Shown: piece by piece, positions 28,759-40,712 of the stretch
How positions within the stretch are numbered: the stretch's first letter is position 1
Layout: each line of letters starts with the position of its first letter
NCBI GenBank assembly: GCA_029817715.1
Contig: JARUPY010000064.1
Location: forward strand, 1 to 64,000
Origin: Melastoma dodecandrum
Taxonomy: Eukaryota > Streptophyta > Magnoliopsida > Myrtales > Melastomataceae
DNA: 64,000 nucleotides
Direction of reading: 5' to 3'
The notes under the pieces: generated by a model
Told to the model about the DNA's origin: nothing
Database searches by the model: none
What the model saw: only the letters and a program-made list of their open reading frames with translations
Program-made: the position numbers and the translations under genes

Positions 28759-29973
28759 TCACCCCGTGAACGTGTCCACGATCAGGACGACGTTGAGCGT
28801 GATCACCACGGCGCTGATCAGCCCGAGGACCGCCTGCATCGGAGCCCCGATCGCCTCCTCGCCGAGCAGCCGCCGGTCCCGGGCCACCCGCAGCAGCGCG
28901 TAGAGCGCGAACGGGATCCCGAAGCAGAGCACGACCTGGCTCCCGACCAGCGCCGCCGTCGGGCTGACCCCCACGGCGAGGAGCACCGGCGCGGGCAGCA
29001 TCGTCACGAAGCGGCGCACGAGCAGCGGCAGCCGGACGTCGACGAACCCCTCCATGACCACCTGGCCCGAGTACGTGCCGACCGCGGCCGAGGACAGCCC
29101 ACTGGCCAGCAGGGTGGCGGCGAACGCGAGGGCGACTGCCCCGCCCGCGAACTGGCCGAGCCCCGCGTGGGCGGCCTCGAGGCCGTCGACACCGGGCGCG
29201 GCCGGGGTCCCGCTGAACACCCCGGCGGCGATGAGCAGCATCGCGAGGTTGACCAGGCTCGCCACCGACAGCGCCGCGATCACCTCGGTGCGCTGGAACC
29301 CGAGGAGCCGCGCCCGCCCGGAGCGCCCGACCCCGCGCACGCGGCCCGCCGTCAGCGCGGAGTGCGCGTAGATGGCGTGCGGCATCACGGTCGCGCCGAC
29401 GATCCCGACGGCGAGCACCAGCTGCCCCGAGTCGGCGAGGCCGGGCACCAGGCCCGCGGCCAGCCCGCCCGGGTCGATCCCCACGGAGGCCAGCTGGAAC
29501 GCGACGCCGGCGACGATGAACGCGAGGAAGGCGATGATGCCGATCTCGAACGGCCGGTGCCCCCGCCGCTGCTGCAGCGCGAGGACGCCGAAGGCGATCG
29601 CCGCGGTGATCAGGCCCGAGGGCAGCAGCCCGAGACCGAAGAGCAGGTTCAGCCCGACGGCCGCGCCGAGGAACTCGGCCACGTCGGTGGCCATCGCGAC
29701 CACCTCGGCCTGCAGCCACATGAGCACCCGGACCGGCCGGCTCATCGTCTCCTTGGCGGCGCGCGGCACGCTGCGCCCGGAGGCGATGCCGACCTTCGCC
29801 GCGACGTACTGCACGGGCATCGCCATCAGCCCGGCGGCGACGACCACCCAGGCCAACGCGTAGCCCGACGTCGCGCCGGCGACGGAGTTGGTCGCCACGT
29901 TGCCCGGGTCGACGTACGCGACCGAGGCGATGAACGCCGGTCCCGCGAGGGCGACCGGCGATCGCCGGAACAT
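28759..29973 (-). CDS. mntH: Nramp-family divalent metal transporter
   Basis: An intact 404-residue frame with about 11 membrane helices. The metal-site motif of helix 1 is SVAYVDPGNVATNSVAGA (DPGN), and that of helix 6 is VGATVMPHAIYAHSAL (MPH). AAKVGIASGRSVPRAAKETM and QAEVVAMATDVAEFLGAAVG also match. Nramp proteins import Mn2+ or Fe2+ with protons. ATG 29973 overlaps the TGA of the nuclease gene; GTG 29976 is an alternative. Its place as the last gene of the monooxygenase strand suggests metal supply for the diiron centre, though that link is inferred from position only. Confidence 0.9.
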   Translation of the reverse strand: MFRRSPVALAGPAFIASVAYVDPGNVATNSVAGATSGYALAWVVVAAGLMAMPVQYVAAKVGIASGRSVPRAAKETMSRPVRVLMWLQAEVVAMATDVAEFLGAAVGLNLLFGLGLLPSGLITAAIAFGVLALQQRRGHRPFEIGIIAFLAFIVAGVAFQLASVGIDPGGLAAGLVPGLADSGQLVLAVGIVGATVMPHAIYAHSALTAGRVRGVGRSGRARLLGFQRTEVIAALSVASLVNLAMLLIAAGVFSGTPAAPGVDGLEAAHAGLGQFAGGAVALAFAATLLASGLSSAAVGTYSGQVVMEGFVDVRLPLLVRRFVTMLPAPVLLAVGVSPTAALVGSQVVLCFGIPFALYALLRVARDRRLLGEEAIGAPMQAVLGLISAVVITLNVVLIVDTFTG

Positions 29974-30485
29974 CACCGGTCGCCGCCGCCGCCGTCGTCG
30001 GAGCGGAAGTCGTCGGGGGTCACCTGGTCGAGGAACGCCCGCATCTCGTCGACCTCCACGCTCTGGGGATGGGGTTGGTCGCCCTGCAGCTCGCGCCAGG
30101 ACTGACCGGCCTCCGCCATCACGTGGTCGGCGACCGTGATGGGTAGTGCATCACGGATCGCCACGGCGAGCGCGTCGCTGGGCCGCACCGGGACCTTCGT
30201 CCCGTCGTCGAGCCGCAGTTCCGCGCGGAAGCGTTCGTCCACCAGGTCGGTGATCTCCGCCGCCGTCAGGAAGCGGCCGAGCGCCGCCGCGACGTCGGCG
30301 ATCACGTCCTGGGTGAGACGGGAGTCGTCGTCGCGGGCGGGGTGCGGTCCCGCGGCCATGATCTCGGCCTGCGGCCGGCGGACCGCCACCACGAGGCAGC
30401 GGTCCTCGGCCGCGTCGGCGAGGACGGCGAGCGGCTCGCGCGTCACCCGGTGGACCACCATCGTCACGAGGTGGAGTTCCTCCAC
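29973..30485 (-). CDS. bifunctional nuclease family protein (DUF151)
   Basis: An intact 170-residue frame from GTG 30485. ADAAEDRCLVVAVRRPQAEI, DVIADVAAALGRFLTAAEIT, FRAELRLDDGTKVPVRPSDALAVAIRDALPI and VADHVMAEAG match the DUF151/BFN family, with the conserved RPSDALALA-type motif. Plant members cut DNA and RNA; bacterial roles are largely unknown. It lies 3 bases after the upstream small gene and overlaps the Nramp start, so it is part of the long operon. Confidence 0.85.
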   Translation of the reverse strand: MEELHLVTMVVHRVTREPLAVLADAAEDRCLVVAVRRPQAEIMAAGPHPARDDDSRLTQDVIADVAAALGRFLTAAEITDLVDERFRAELRLDDGTKVPVRPSDALAVAIRDALPITVADHVMAEAGQSWRELQGDQPHPQSVEVDEMRAFLDQVTPDDFRSDDGGGGDR

Positions 30486-30488
30486 GGC

Positions 30489-30776
30489 TCAGCGCTCCCC
30501 GGTGCTCGATGCCCCGTCGCTGCGCTCGCCCGGCACGGGGTCGAACAGGGCACGGATCTCGGCCAGCTGGTCCTGGATCTGCTCCGCGTCCTGCCCCCGC
30601 GCCCACGACGGGTCGCCGGGGGTGATCCCCATCGCCCGGAGCAGCTCGGCGGCCGGCTCCGAGGGGTCGCCGACGTTCCCGAGCACCGGGTGCAGGCCCT
30701 GCCCCGCGAGGTGCTCGAACACGAGGTGCACGACCGACCAGGGGTTGAACTTCTCGACCGCGTCCGCGCCGCTCAC
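30489..30776 (-). CDS. hypothetical protein in the monooxygenase operon, 95 residues
   Basis: GTG 30776 overlaps the stop of the upstream gene (GTGA). The protein begins MSGADAVEKFNPWSVVHLVF, continues with EHLAGQGLHPVLGNVGDPSE and PAAELLRAMGITPGDPSWAR, and ends in an acidic Ser-rich tail. The first half looks like a short amphipathic helix domain; there is no cysteine, no membrane segment and no motif I recognise. The coupled position with the next gene on either side suggests a shared function. Confidence 0.7.
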   Translation of the reverse strand: MSGADAVEKFNPWSVVHLVFEHLAGQGLHPVLGNVGDPSEPAAELLRAMGITPGDPSWARGQDAEQIQDQLAEIRALFDPVPGERSDGASSTGER

Positions 30777-31412
30777 GGCTGACCTCCCGCCTCGTCCTCC
30801 GGCCGCGGCGGCGGGGCGCCGTCACCGGTCACCTCGATCTCGTCGAGCGTCTCCAGCTCCTTCGCCGAGAGCGCCTGGGCGCCCTCGAGGACGGTGGCCT
30901 GGTGCTCGGCGATCCGGGCGTCCACGAGCTTCGACAGCGCGAACGCGAGCGCGCCGGTCTGCCGCACGGTCTGCTCGTCGACCGGGTCCTGGTGGCTCGA
31001 GGTGATCGCGACGCCCGCGGGGACGCCGTCGGCGACCGCCACGCCCACCGTGAAGGTCTCGCGGGGGTTCGCGGCGGGGTCGGCGTAGTGCTTCTTCAGG
31101 CGCCGCAGCATGCGGTGCCAGGCGAGCTTCTCGCCCTTGAGCTCGAGCCCCTCGACGTCGTCCTCGGTGAGGCCCATCCCCGTTCCCCGCCCGCGAAGCA
31201 GCGGGAGTAGCAGATCAGGGCGGTGGTCCACAGGGACTCGACGACGACCTCGTCGTGCTGCTTGGCCAGGCCCGGCCGCAGCTCGGCCACGAGACGCTCG
31301 CAGCAGAGCAGCACGGTCTGCAGGTCGTCGAAGATGGCGGCGAGGTCGGCGAGAGCGGCGGCGGCCGCCGGGACCCGATCCGGCGGACGGTGCGTGGTGC
31401 CACGTCGGTCAC
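30773..31412 (-). CDS. hypothetical cytosolic protein in the monooxygenase operon, about 212 residues
   Basis: The start is GTG 31412, preceded at 8 bases by AAGGAGG. After a frame change near 31375 the protein reads LADLAAIFDDLQTVLLCCERLVAEL, HDEVVVESLWTTALICYSRCFAGG, then past another shift near 31195 GLTEDDVEGLELKGEKLAWH, FTVGVAVADGVPAGVAITSSH, QTVRQTGALAFALSKLVDAR and an acidic tail. Two to three cysteines lie in the helical N-terminal part. I do not recognise the family. It keeps company with the DUF59 gene (43 bases upstream) and overlaps the next small gene, so a role in assembly or regulation of the monooxygenase is possible. Confidence 0.65.
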
Positions 31413-31454
31413 GACGCGATCCCTCCTTGACGGTGGTGGTGGAGGAGGACGGCG

Positions 31455-32181
31455 TCACAGCCCGTAGCGCACGGCGAGCTGGCCGCGGCAGATGCTGGTG
31501 TTCGCGTCCACGCCGACCTGGTAGCTGCGCGCCTTGCGCAGGTGCAGCGGCAGCGCGTCGACGCCGACGGTGGCCCCGGACGGGTCGACGACCAGCGGGT
31601 CGGCGTCCCCGGCGGGGATCCCCAGTTCCCGACGACGGGCGCGGAGACGCTCGCAGGTCCGCCGACGGCGGGGCGTCCCCGAGGGTCATCGCCGCGACCT
31701 GGTCGGGGGTCGCGCCGTCGCGCATCAGCGGGCGGACGACGAGGTCGGTGCCGGCCATGAGCGCCCGCTCGGTGAAGGTGCGGCGCAACTCGTGCAGTTC
31801 GGCCACGGCCTCGCCGACCTCGGTGCCGGCCATGGAGTGCACGAACCCGGCGCGCGCGGCGACGCCGGCGTTGATGGCCTCGGAGGCGAAGTGGTCGATG
31901 AGGACGACCTCGACGTCGACGAGTCCGTCGACGGTGGACACCGCGTCGTAGGCGTCGGCGACCATGAGGTAGGCGAAGTTCGGCGCGCAGAAGTAGGTGG
32001 GGAGGCGCAGCGTGACGTGCGCGACCGGGCCGGGATCGGCGTCGGTGACCTCGACCGACGCCACGAAGTCCAGCGAGACGACGTCGGTGTCGAGTTCCGG
32101 GTCGCGCACGGTACGCAGCGCCTCCCACACCCGCCCGACGACCTCCTCGGCCGTCGGGCGGGTGAGGAAGGACAGACTCAT
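31455..32181 (-). CDS. DUF59 (MIP18/PaaD-type) iron-sulfur assembly protein
   Basis: The N-terminal domain is DUF59: AEEVVGRVWEALRTVRDPELDTDVVSLDFV with the DPE-x-D motif, then VTLRLPTYFCAPNFAYLMVADAYDAV, where Cys falls at the position used by MIP18 proteins. The C-terminal half is particular to this group (FASEAINAGVAARAGFVHSM, TFTERALMAGTDLVVRP, and after a shift near 31635 GIPAGDADPLVVDPSG, SYQVGVDANTSICRGQLAVRYGL). ATG 32181 overlaps the amidohydrolase stop. Such genes accompany soluble diiron monooxygenases and probably help mature an iron-sulfur or iron centre. Confidence 0.8.
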
Positions 32182-33224
32182 GCCTGGGCCACCTCGCGCT
32201 CCTCGACGAGCTGGGCGCCCTCACCGGGGGCGGGCAGGCGGAGCTCCTCGGGCACCTCGATGCCGTAGAGCTTGGCGGCGTTGAGGCCGAGGATCTTCTT
32301 CTTGCCCTCGACGCCGAGGCGCGGGTAGTCCGCGAAGTCCTCGGAGTCGGGTAGTCCAGTCCACGAAGCCCTCGACCTGCCACTTCGGCGTCCAGATGTT
32401 GTAGTCCGAGCCGAAGGTCATCTTGTCCTCGCCGACCCAGAACAGCAGCTCGCCCATGACCTTGGCGAAGAACTTCGGCCGCGCGTGCATCAGGCCGCCG
32501 ATGACGACCGCCAGCCCGGCGTACACGTTCGGCTCCTGGGTCGCCATGAAGCAGAAGTCCTCGATCCGCGGCAGTCCCACGTGCTCGATGATGAAGTTCA
32601 GGCCCTGGAAGTCGGTCGCGGCGTGGTCCACGTCGGCCACGTCGAAGGCGTCCTTGTCCAGCGGCCAGATCGTCGGGCCCTTGTGCACGTGGATGTTCTT
32701 GACGCCCAGCTCCTGCGCCCGCTCGAGGAAGCGGTAGGCCTCGGGGTCGGTCAGCTTGAAGCCGCGCGAGTCGCCGTTCCACTCCGCGGTGTAGAGCTTC
32801 GCGCCGATCGCCCCGAATCGCTTTGTGTTCTCCTCGAACTCCCGCATCCCCTTGTCGCCGTCGCGCGGGTCGAAGCGGGTGTTCACGATGAACTTGTCCG
32901 GGTGCTTCTCGAACAGCGAGCCGTTGCGCTCGGTGGTGTTGAAGCCGTTCTTGTACCACTCGCGCAGGTACGTCGACTGGAAGATGGCCTTGTCGACGTG
33001 GCCCTCCTCGAACTCCTCGCGCATCAGCTGTTCCTCGGAGACCCGCTGGAACTCCTCGATCGGCTGGTGCGTCTCGGCCGGGCCGAGGCCCTGGTAGGCG
33101 TGGAAGCACTCGATCCAGCCCTTGGCGTACTGCTCGGCGCCCTCCACCCAGTTCTCGGGGACGCGTCCCAGTAGTGCATGTGGGAGTCGACGATGAAGTA
33201 CTTCTCCCCGTCCTTCTCGTACAT
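32178..33224 (-). CDS. amidohydrolase-2 family metal hydrolase
   Basis: ATG 33224 gives MYEKDGEKYFIVDSHMHYWDASPENW, where HxH (His15, His17) is the first metal motif of the amidohydrolase TIM barrel. IHVHKGPTIWPLDKDAFDVAD, FIIEHVGLPRIEDFCFMATQ and FGSDYNIWTPKWQVEGFVDW supply further His and the barrel Asp. Length is about 348 codons. Frames change near 33165 and 32350. Genes of this type occur with propane- and phenol-type monooxygenase clusters. The substrate is not known; a hydrolytic or decarboxylating step on a product of the hydroxylation is possible. It overlaps the DUF59 start by 4 bases. Confidence 0.85.
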
Positions 33225-33271
33225 GGATTCCTCCGCAGTTCGTGGTGGTTGATGTCGTGCGGTCGTTCTCT

Positions 33272-34299
33272 CTAGGGCACGAGGATCGCGCGGCCGCGGA
33301 CCTTGCCCGCGTCGAGGTCGTGCAGGGCGTCCAGGGCCTGGTCGAGGCGGTACTGGACGGTGTGGAGGGTGACCTTCCCGGCCTGCGCGAGGACCATCAG
33401 TTCGGCGAGTTCGTTGTAGGTCCCGACGATGTTGCCGATGACGTTCTTCTCGCCGGCGACGAAATCGAGCGTGGGGGCGGTGAACTGGCCGCCGTAGCCC
33501 AGGACGAAGCAGTAGCCCGCCGGGCCGGTCATGGCCCAGGCGTCGTGCTCGGCGCCCTGCTCGGCGACGAAGTCGAAGACCACCGTGGCGCCGCCGCCGG
33601 TGAGGTCCTGGACCGCCTGCACGTGGTTGCCGTCGGCCACCACGGTCTCCTCGGCGCCGATCTGCTTCGCGAGATCCAGCGCGGCCGGGTTGCGGTCCAC
33701 CGCGATGATCCTCGTGGCGGTCAGGGCGGAGAGCGCCTGCACCGCGATGTGGCCGAGCCCGCCGACGCCCTGCACCACTGCCGTCGTCCCGGGGTAGAGG
33801 TAGGGCACCGACTTGCGCACCGCGTGGTAGGCGGTGATCCCGGCGTCGGCGAGTGCGGCCACGTCGGCCGGGTTCGTGTCCGGGTTGAGCTTCACGCAGG
33901 CCCGCGCGGTGGTGCGCAGGTACTCGGCCATGCCGCCGTCGTTGTTCGACAGCCCGGGAAGAAGGCGTCCCCGGTGCACTGCATGTCCCGCCCCGCCCGG
34001 CAGGCCAGGCACAGCCCGCACGACGGCTGCGGGTGCAGGATCACCGTGTCACCGACCTTGACGTTGGTGACCGCGTCCCCGATCTCGTGCACCCACCCGG
34101 CGTTCTCGTGGCCGATGACGTAGGGCAGGTCGGGGTTCTGGATCGCCTCCCAGTCCCCGTTGACGATGTGCAGATCGGTGCGGCAGACACCGGCGCCGCC
34201 GATCTTGACGATGACGTCGAGCGGGCCCTGGAGCTTGGGCTCGGCGATGTCGTCGATCGACGGGTCCTGCTGGTACTGGTGGACGCGGACGGCCTTCAC
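33272..34299 (-). CDS. zinc-dependent alcohol dehydrogenase of the monooxygenase operon
   Basis: It starts at GTG 34299 ([20 protein letters not shown]). The catalytic zinc ligands are Cys39 ([16 protein letters not shown]) and His64 with Glu65 (VIGHENAG). The structural zinc site is C94-x2-C97-x2-C100-x7-C108 ([15 protein letters not shown]). The Rossmann fold shows [19 protein letters not shown] and IIAVDRN, indicating NAD. Length is about 342 codons. A shift near 33958 breaks the frame. It likely oxidises the alcohol made by the monooxygenase to a ketone or aldehyde. A 47-base gap separates it from groEL upstream. Confidence 0.9.
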
Positions 34300-34346
34300 G
34301 GTGCTGCTCCTTCGACGTCGGTGTTCCGGTTCCGCCTGGCGTGGGG

Positions 34347-36536
<2,190 letters not shown>

Positions 36537-36540
<4 letters not shown>

Positions 36541-37732
36541 TGGGAGAGCTCCTTCGGGGCGTCGAGGCCGAGGTCGGTCAGGATCCCGGCGAAGCGGTGC
36601 TTGGCGCGGTCGAGGGAGTCCTCGAAGCGCGGCGGCTTGGCGTCGGGCTGCGACCACAGCGGCTGGAGCTGTCGGGCGGCCTCGAGGCACTGCGGCACCC
36701 AGTGCGAGAGCCAGCCCTGCATCAGCGCCTTGTTGTGGTCGGCGAACTCCCGGTCCTGGGTCAGCAGGCCCATACAGGCCTGGGTCCAGCGGAGGTCGCG
36801 CTGCGCGTAGTCGTACTCGCCGGCGCCCATGACGGTCGGGGTGACGTAGTCGCCGTTGCCCGGGGGCCGCCTGCTGCACGAGGTTCGAGCGGAAGAGCTC
36901 ACCGAGCAGCGGCTCGAACACGATGTTCGTGCCGAAGATCATCTCGCCCCAGTCGTCGTCGACCGCGGTGAGCGCCTCGGCGACCTTGCGCACGCCCTGC
37001 CACTCGGCGTCGTTGTTCCACGCGTCGAGGTGCGCGGCGCCGTCGAAGCCCTCGATCTCCTCGGTGAGGGTGAGGTTGAGGTTGTAGAGCGCGAGGTCCT
37101 GCGCGAAGCGGATCTTGTGCTCGCTGTTCACCGCCATCGCGGTGTTGTGCATGTTCGTGGGGCCCGAGCGGTTGCACGCGGCGAAGATGTAGAGCCCGAA
37201 GATGTGCTCGATGTGCATCCAGGCGCCGACGTGCCGCTCGACGAAGCGCACCCAGTTCTGCGTCCACTGCTCGAACGCCTTGGACTGGCGGGCGTTCTCT
37301 ATGTTCTGGTTGACCTGCCGCACGACGTTGGCGTTGTACCGGTACATCGTGAGTTCCCACTCCTCGTTGGGATCACGGAACTCGTGCCAGCCGTGGGCGG
37401 GCCAGTCCTGCACCGGCTTGCCGCCGGACCCGGGGCCGCGCTCGGGCTCGGGCTCGTCGACGCCCCAGGCCTTGAGCGCGGTCCAGTTCAGCGGGTAGCC
37501 GCCGACACCGTCGGAGAACCCGTACAGCCAGCCCTGGGTCAGGTAGTGCCGCGGGTCGGGCTGCACCTCGACGGTGACGTCCTCGTAGTGGGTCTGCTTG
37601 CGCTTGGCCGGCTTGAAGTAGTTGTAGCGGCGCGCCGAGGGTCCGGAGTCGGGGAATTCTTTCGCCCCGGCCTCCGCATCGGTGAATGTCGGCTTCGGAA
37701 ACGCTTCTCGCGCTGTTCTCGGTGGTGGTCAT
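36537..37732 (-). CDS. prmC: monooxygenase hydroxylase beta subunit
   Basis: ATG 37732 gives MTTTENSAR; a shift near 37700 then leads to FPDSGPSARRYNYFKPAKRK and TQGWLYGFSDGVGGYPLNWTALKAWG. Further landmarks are WELTMYRYNANVVRQVNQNI, FVERHVGAWMHIEHIFGLYI, NSEHKIRFAQDLALYNLNLT and VMGAGEYDYAQRDLRWTQAC. This is the non-catalytic beta subunit, a ferritin-like fold without metal ligands, that pairs with PrmA. Length is about 398 codons. A second shift lies near 36862. Order alpha-reductase-beta-effector matches propane 2-monooxygenase and mim operons and differs from the thmADBC order. Confidence 0.92.
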
Positions 37733-37740
37733 GTGTCGCC

Positions 37741-38791
37741 CTACTCCTCCGGCTCTCCGGTCGTGGTGAACTTGTCAAAGAAGATGTTGCGTTCGTCGAC
37801 CCCGCGTTGGTTCAACAGTGCGATCGCCGCGTCCACCATCGGCGGCGGCCCGCACACGTAGGCATCCCTCCCCTTCAGATCGGATTCCTGCGCCCGGACG
37901 GCCTCGGTCACGAGTCCCGTCAGGCCGTCCCAGCCCTCGCCCTCGTGATCGGAGAGGACGGGGATGTACCGGAAGCCCGGGAGCCTGGTCTCGAGCTCGC
38001 GCAGTTCGTCCTCGAAGCAGAGGTCGTCCTTCGTGCGCGCGCCGTAGTAGAGCGTCGCCTTCCGGCCGGTCTCCTTCTCCGCGAGCGCGCGGAGCAGACC
38101 GAGCAGGGGCGCCATGCCGGCCCCGCCTCCGACGAAGATGATGTCCGAGGTGCGGTTCTCGCGGAGGGTGCAGGTGCCGAACGGCGCCTCGACCTCCAGC
38201 TTGTCCCCCGCCTGCACCTCGTTCGACAGGAACTGCGAGAACAGACCGTCCGGGTAGATCTTGATGACGAACTCGAACCGCCCCTCCCGGTTCGGGGTGT
38301 GTTCGCCATCGAGAACGACCGGCTCTCTCCCCGGAGTCGGGCAGGATGAAGTCCATGTACTGACCGGGGAAGAACTTGATGTCCTCCCCGGCCACCTGCT
38401 GGACCACCAGATGCCGCATGTCGTGGGTGACCGGCTCGTTGGAGATGACCTCGACCGTGCCGCGGCGGACCGGCAGCCCGGACCGCAGCACCTCCTCGTC
38501 GTAGTTGAGGAGTTCGATCACGAGATCGTCGTAGGCGTGGGCACGGCAGAGGAGCGTCTGCCCCTCTTCGCGCTCGAAGTCGGGCAGGGCGAACGTCGAG
38601 TAGCGCTCGAGGTCGATGTCGTCCATGTCGCCCTCGAGGACGAACGACTTGCACGCCGCGCACTGGCCTTCCTTGCAGCCGTGCATGAGCATGAGACCCT
38701 GGTCGAACGCGGCGCGCAGGACCGTCTGCTCCTCGTCGACCTCGATCTCGATGCCCACCGGTTCGAAGCGGACGAGGTGCTTGTCACCCAT
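37741..38791 (-). CDS. prmB: monooxygenase NADH reductase (2Fe-2S, FAD)
   Basis: It starts at ATG 38791 with AGGAG nine bases upstream. The plant-type ferredoxin domain holds Cys39, Cys44, Cys47 (HGCKEGQCAACKSF) and Cys82 (LLCRAHAYDD). The FAD domain has FFPGQYMDFILPDSGE and, past a frame change near 38320, SRSFSMANTP. The NAD domain has DIIFVGGGAGMAPLLGLLRA and DAYVCGPPPMVDAAIALLNQ. Length is about 350 codons. It passes electrons from NADH to the diiron hydroxylase. A 196-base gap with a strong hairpin separates it from prmA, so it may be made in lower amounts. Confidence 0.93.
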
Positions 38792-38920
38792 CGGATGAGC
38801 TCCTGGAGTGAGAGGGGGGTTGCGGCTCCACCCGGTGGAGGAGGGAGCGCGGCCGGGACCGGAATTGCGAGAGGAGAAGAGGGAGGTCCGGGCGGGACCG
38901 ACACACCGACCCGGAGGACA

Positions 38921-38953
38921 CCGCGGGGGACCGGGATCACCGGCCCCCCGCGG
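38921..38953 (-). terminator. intercistronic hairpin between prmA and prmB
   Basis: CCGCGGGGG (38921-38929) pairs with CCCCCGCGG (38945-38953), and CCGG/CCGG pairs inside. The hairpin lies 34 bases after the prmA stop. It could protect the prmA message or reduce read-through into prmB. Confidence 0.6.
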
Positions 38954-38987
38954 GTTCACTGCTCGTCCGTCACCGGACCACGACGAC

Positions 38988-40640
38988 TCAGGACGTCGCG
39001 TTGGCCGGACGGCCGGCCGGGCCCTGCGCGTTGTAGTCGGCCACGAACGCCTCGCGCTCCGAGTCGCTCATCTCGTTGAGGATGACGTTCGGGCTGGCCA
39101 CGTGCGGCATGCGGCGCAGGTGGTCCAGCGTCCACATCTTCTTGGGGTCGAGATCGAGATGCGGCTGCGCGACCAGCGTCTTGCCGTCGTCGCGGACGTA
39201 GCCCATGTCGGAGACGACGTCGGCCCAGTTCCAGCCGTGGTACAGCGTCTCCCACTCGCGGTGGCCGACGAGCTTGCCCATGTTGGGCGTGTCGCGACCC
39301 TCGTAGGTGGGCCGGAACGCGACGGCGTCGGTCCAGCGGCAGGCCTCGTGGCAGTAGGTACGCCACTGGCCGTCCACCTGGTCGACGACCATGTCCTCGC
39401 GGACCAGGCACGGGACCATGCAGGTCCAGCAGCGGTGCGGGTACACGTAGTCGACGTTCTCGGCGACGATCGGGTGGTGCCCGTTCGGCTCCGACAGGCG
39501 GGCGTAGTTCTCCCACCAGTGGCCGTACTTCTCGTACCAGCCCGGGTACTTGTACTCGAACCACTCGAAGTCGGCGTCGGTCATGCCGTCGATCCGCCAG
39601 TAGTTCGCCAGCCAGCCGGTGGCGAAGAACTGCGCGACCTCGTGGACGTAGCCCTTGTTCCAGATCTGGTTCCACGCTTCCTCGATGAGGTCGTGCGGGA
39701 TGACCAGCCCGTACTTCTCCAGCGGCACGAGGTAGCTGCGGTAGTAGTCGTCGTAGATCCAGCGGCGCCACATCTCGGCGTAGGACTCGCGCTCCTTGCG
39801 CCGGTCCTTGGTGCCGTACTCGATGAACGTGCCGATCGCGGCGTCCACCACGCGGTGGTTGTTCCACCACGCGTAGCGCAGGTCGCGCTCGAGCAGCTGG
39901 TGGTTCTCCTCGTCGGCCAGCGCCATCAGCAGCGTGGCGTAGCCGTTGGAGATGTGCCGCGACTCATCCGACTGCACCGAGTGGAACACCGTCGGCAGCA
40001 GGTAGTCGCCGTTCGCCGCGGCCTCACCCGGCATCGCGACGAAGAGGACGTTCGTGAACGCCGTCTCGGCGACGATGGTCAGGTAGACGTTGGCGGCGGT
40101 GATCGCGTCGCCGGTGATGAACCCCTCGCCGAACTGCCGGCCGATGGTGCCGCAGTAGTCCGAGTGGAAGTTCCGGAGGGTGTTGTTGAACCCCGCCGGA
40201 TCGATGTAGTGGTTCATGTACAGCCGCTTGAGGTTCATCTGGATCGTCGAGTGCCGTACCTCGTCGATCATCTGGATCGCCTGGCCGTTGTGCAGCTCCG
40301 GGTTGGGTACCGTGCGGAACAGCAGCGGCATCGCCCGGGCGGCGGAGATCTCCGGCAGCGGGATGATCGACAGGAACAGCTTCTGCCACTCCAGCCAGCG
40401 CTCCTGCACCTGACGGAACATGTTGCCCCGGATCGCCCCGTCCGACGCGCCATAGACGCGGTTGTCCTTCTCTTCTTGCATCGGGAAATAGGAGCGCAGG
40501 ACCTGCTTCAGCGGGTCCTTCTTGGCGGCCTTGCGGAAGGTGTAGTCCGTGCCGTATTTCATGTACGGCTCGTGGTACTGCGGCTCCCAGGAGAGTTCCT
40601 GGATTTTCTGGTGAGCCTTCGCCAAGCTCTGACGGCTCAT
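38988..40640 (-). CDS. prmA: soluble diiron monooxygenase hydroxylase alpha subunit, propane/phenol type
   Basis: An intact frame of 550 residues with GGAGGAAAGC before the ATG. The six diiron ligands are visible: Glu97 ([12 protein letters not shown]), Glu127 and His130 ([13 protein letters not shown]), Glu192 ([10 protein letters not shown]), Glu226 and His229 ([12 protein letters not shown]). The remaining sequence ([33 protein letters not shown]) fits the propane 2-monooxygenase/MimA group with its C-terminal Cys-rich segment. The enzyme uses O2 and NADH to hydroxylate small alkanes, ketones or phenol; which of these is the natural substrate cannot be read from sequence. It is first in the operon, 72 bases after the IclR-2 gene. 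Confidence 0.95.
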   Translation of the reverse strand: MSRQSLAKAHQKIQELSWEPQYHEPYMKYGTDYTFRKAAKKDPLKQVLRSYFPMQEEKDNRVYGASDGAIRGNMFRQVQERWLEWQKLFLSIIPLPEISAARAMPLLFRTVPNPELHNGQAIQMIDEVRHSTIQMNLKRLYMNHYIDPAGFNNTLRNFHSDYCGTIGRQFGEGFITGDAITAANVYLTIVAETAFTNVLFVAMPGEAAANGDYLLPTVFHSVQSDESRHISNGYATLLMALADEENHQLLERDLRYAWWNNHRVVDAAIGTFIEYGTKDRRKERESYAEMWRRWIYDDYYRSYLVPLEKYGLVIPHDLIEEAWNQIWNKGYVHEVAQFFATGWLANYWRIDGMTDADFEWFEYKYPGWYEKYGHWWENYARLSEPNGHHPIVAENVDYVYPHRCWTCMVPCLVREDMVVDQVDGQWRTYCHEACRWTDAVAFRPTYEGRDTPNMGKLVGHREWETLYHGWNWADVVSDMGYVRDDGKTLVAQPHLDLDPKKMWTLDHLRRMPHVASPNVILNEMSDSEREAFVADYNAQGPAGRPANATS

Positions 40641-40689
40641 GCTTTCCTCCTCGGAAAGGGCCTGATGGCTGTTCTGGGATCGTGCGGGT

Positions 40690-40706
40690 GGACCGCCCAG
40701 CGGTCC
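40690..40706 (-). terminator. hairpin between IclR-2 and prmA
   Basis: GGACCGC and GCGGTCC form a 7-base stem with a 3-base loop, 6 bases after the IclR-2 stop. It can end the regulator transcript before prmA, which would then need a promoter in the remaining 50 bases or read-through. Confidence 0.55.
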
Positions 40707-40712
40707 GGGTGA

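Noticed and set aside
28537..30105. Long plus-strand frame over the Nramp and GAF-Fis genes
   Set aside because: It is the complement of two well-supported genes, has biased composition (His, Arg, Glu) and no motif.
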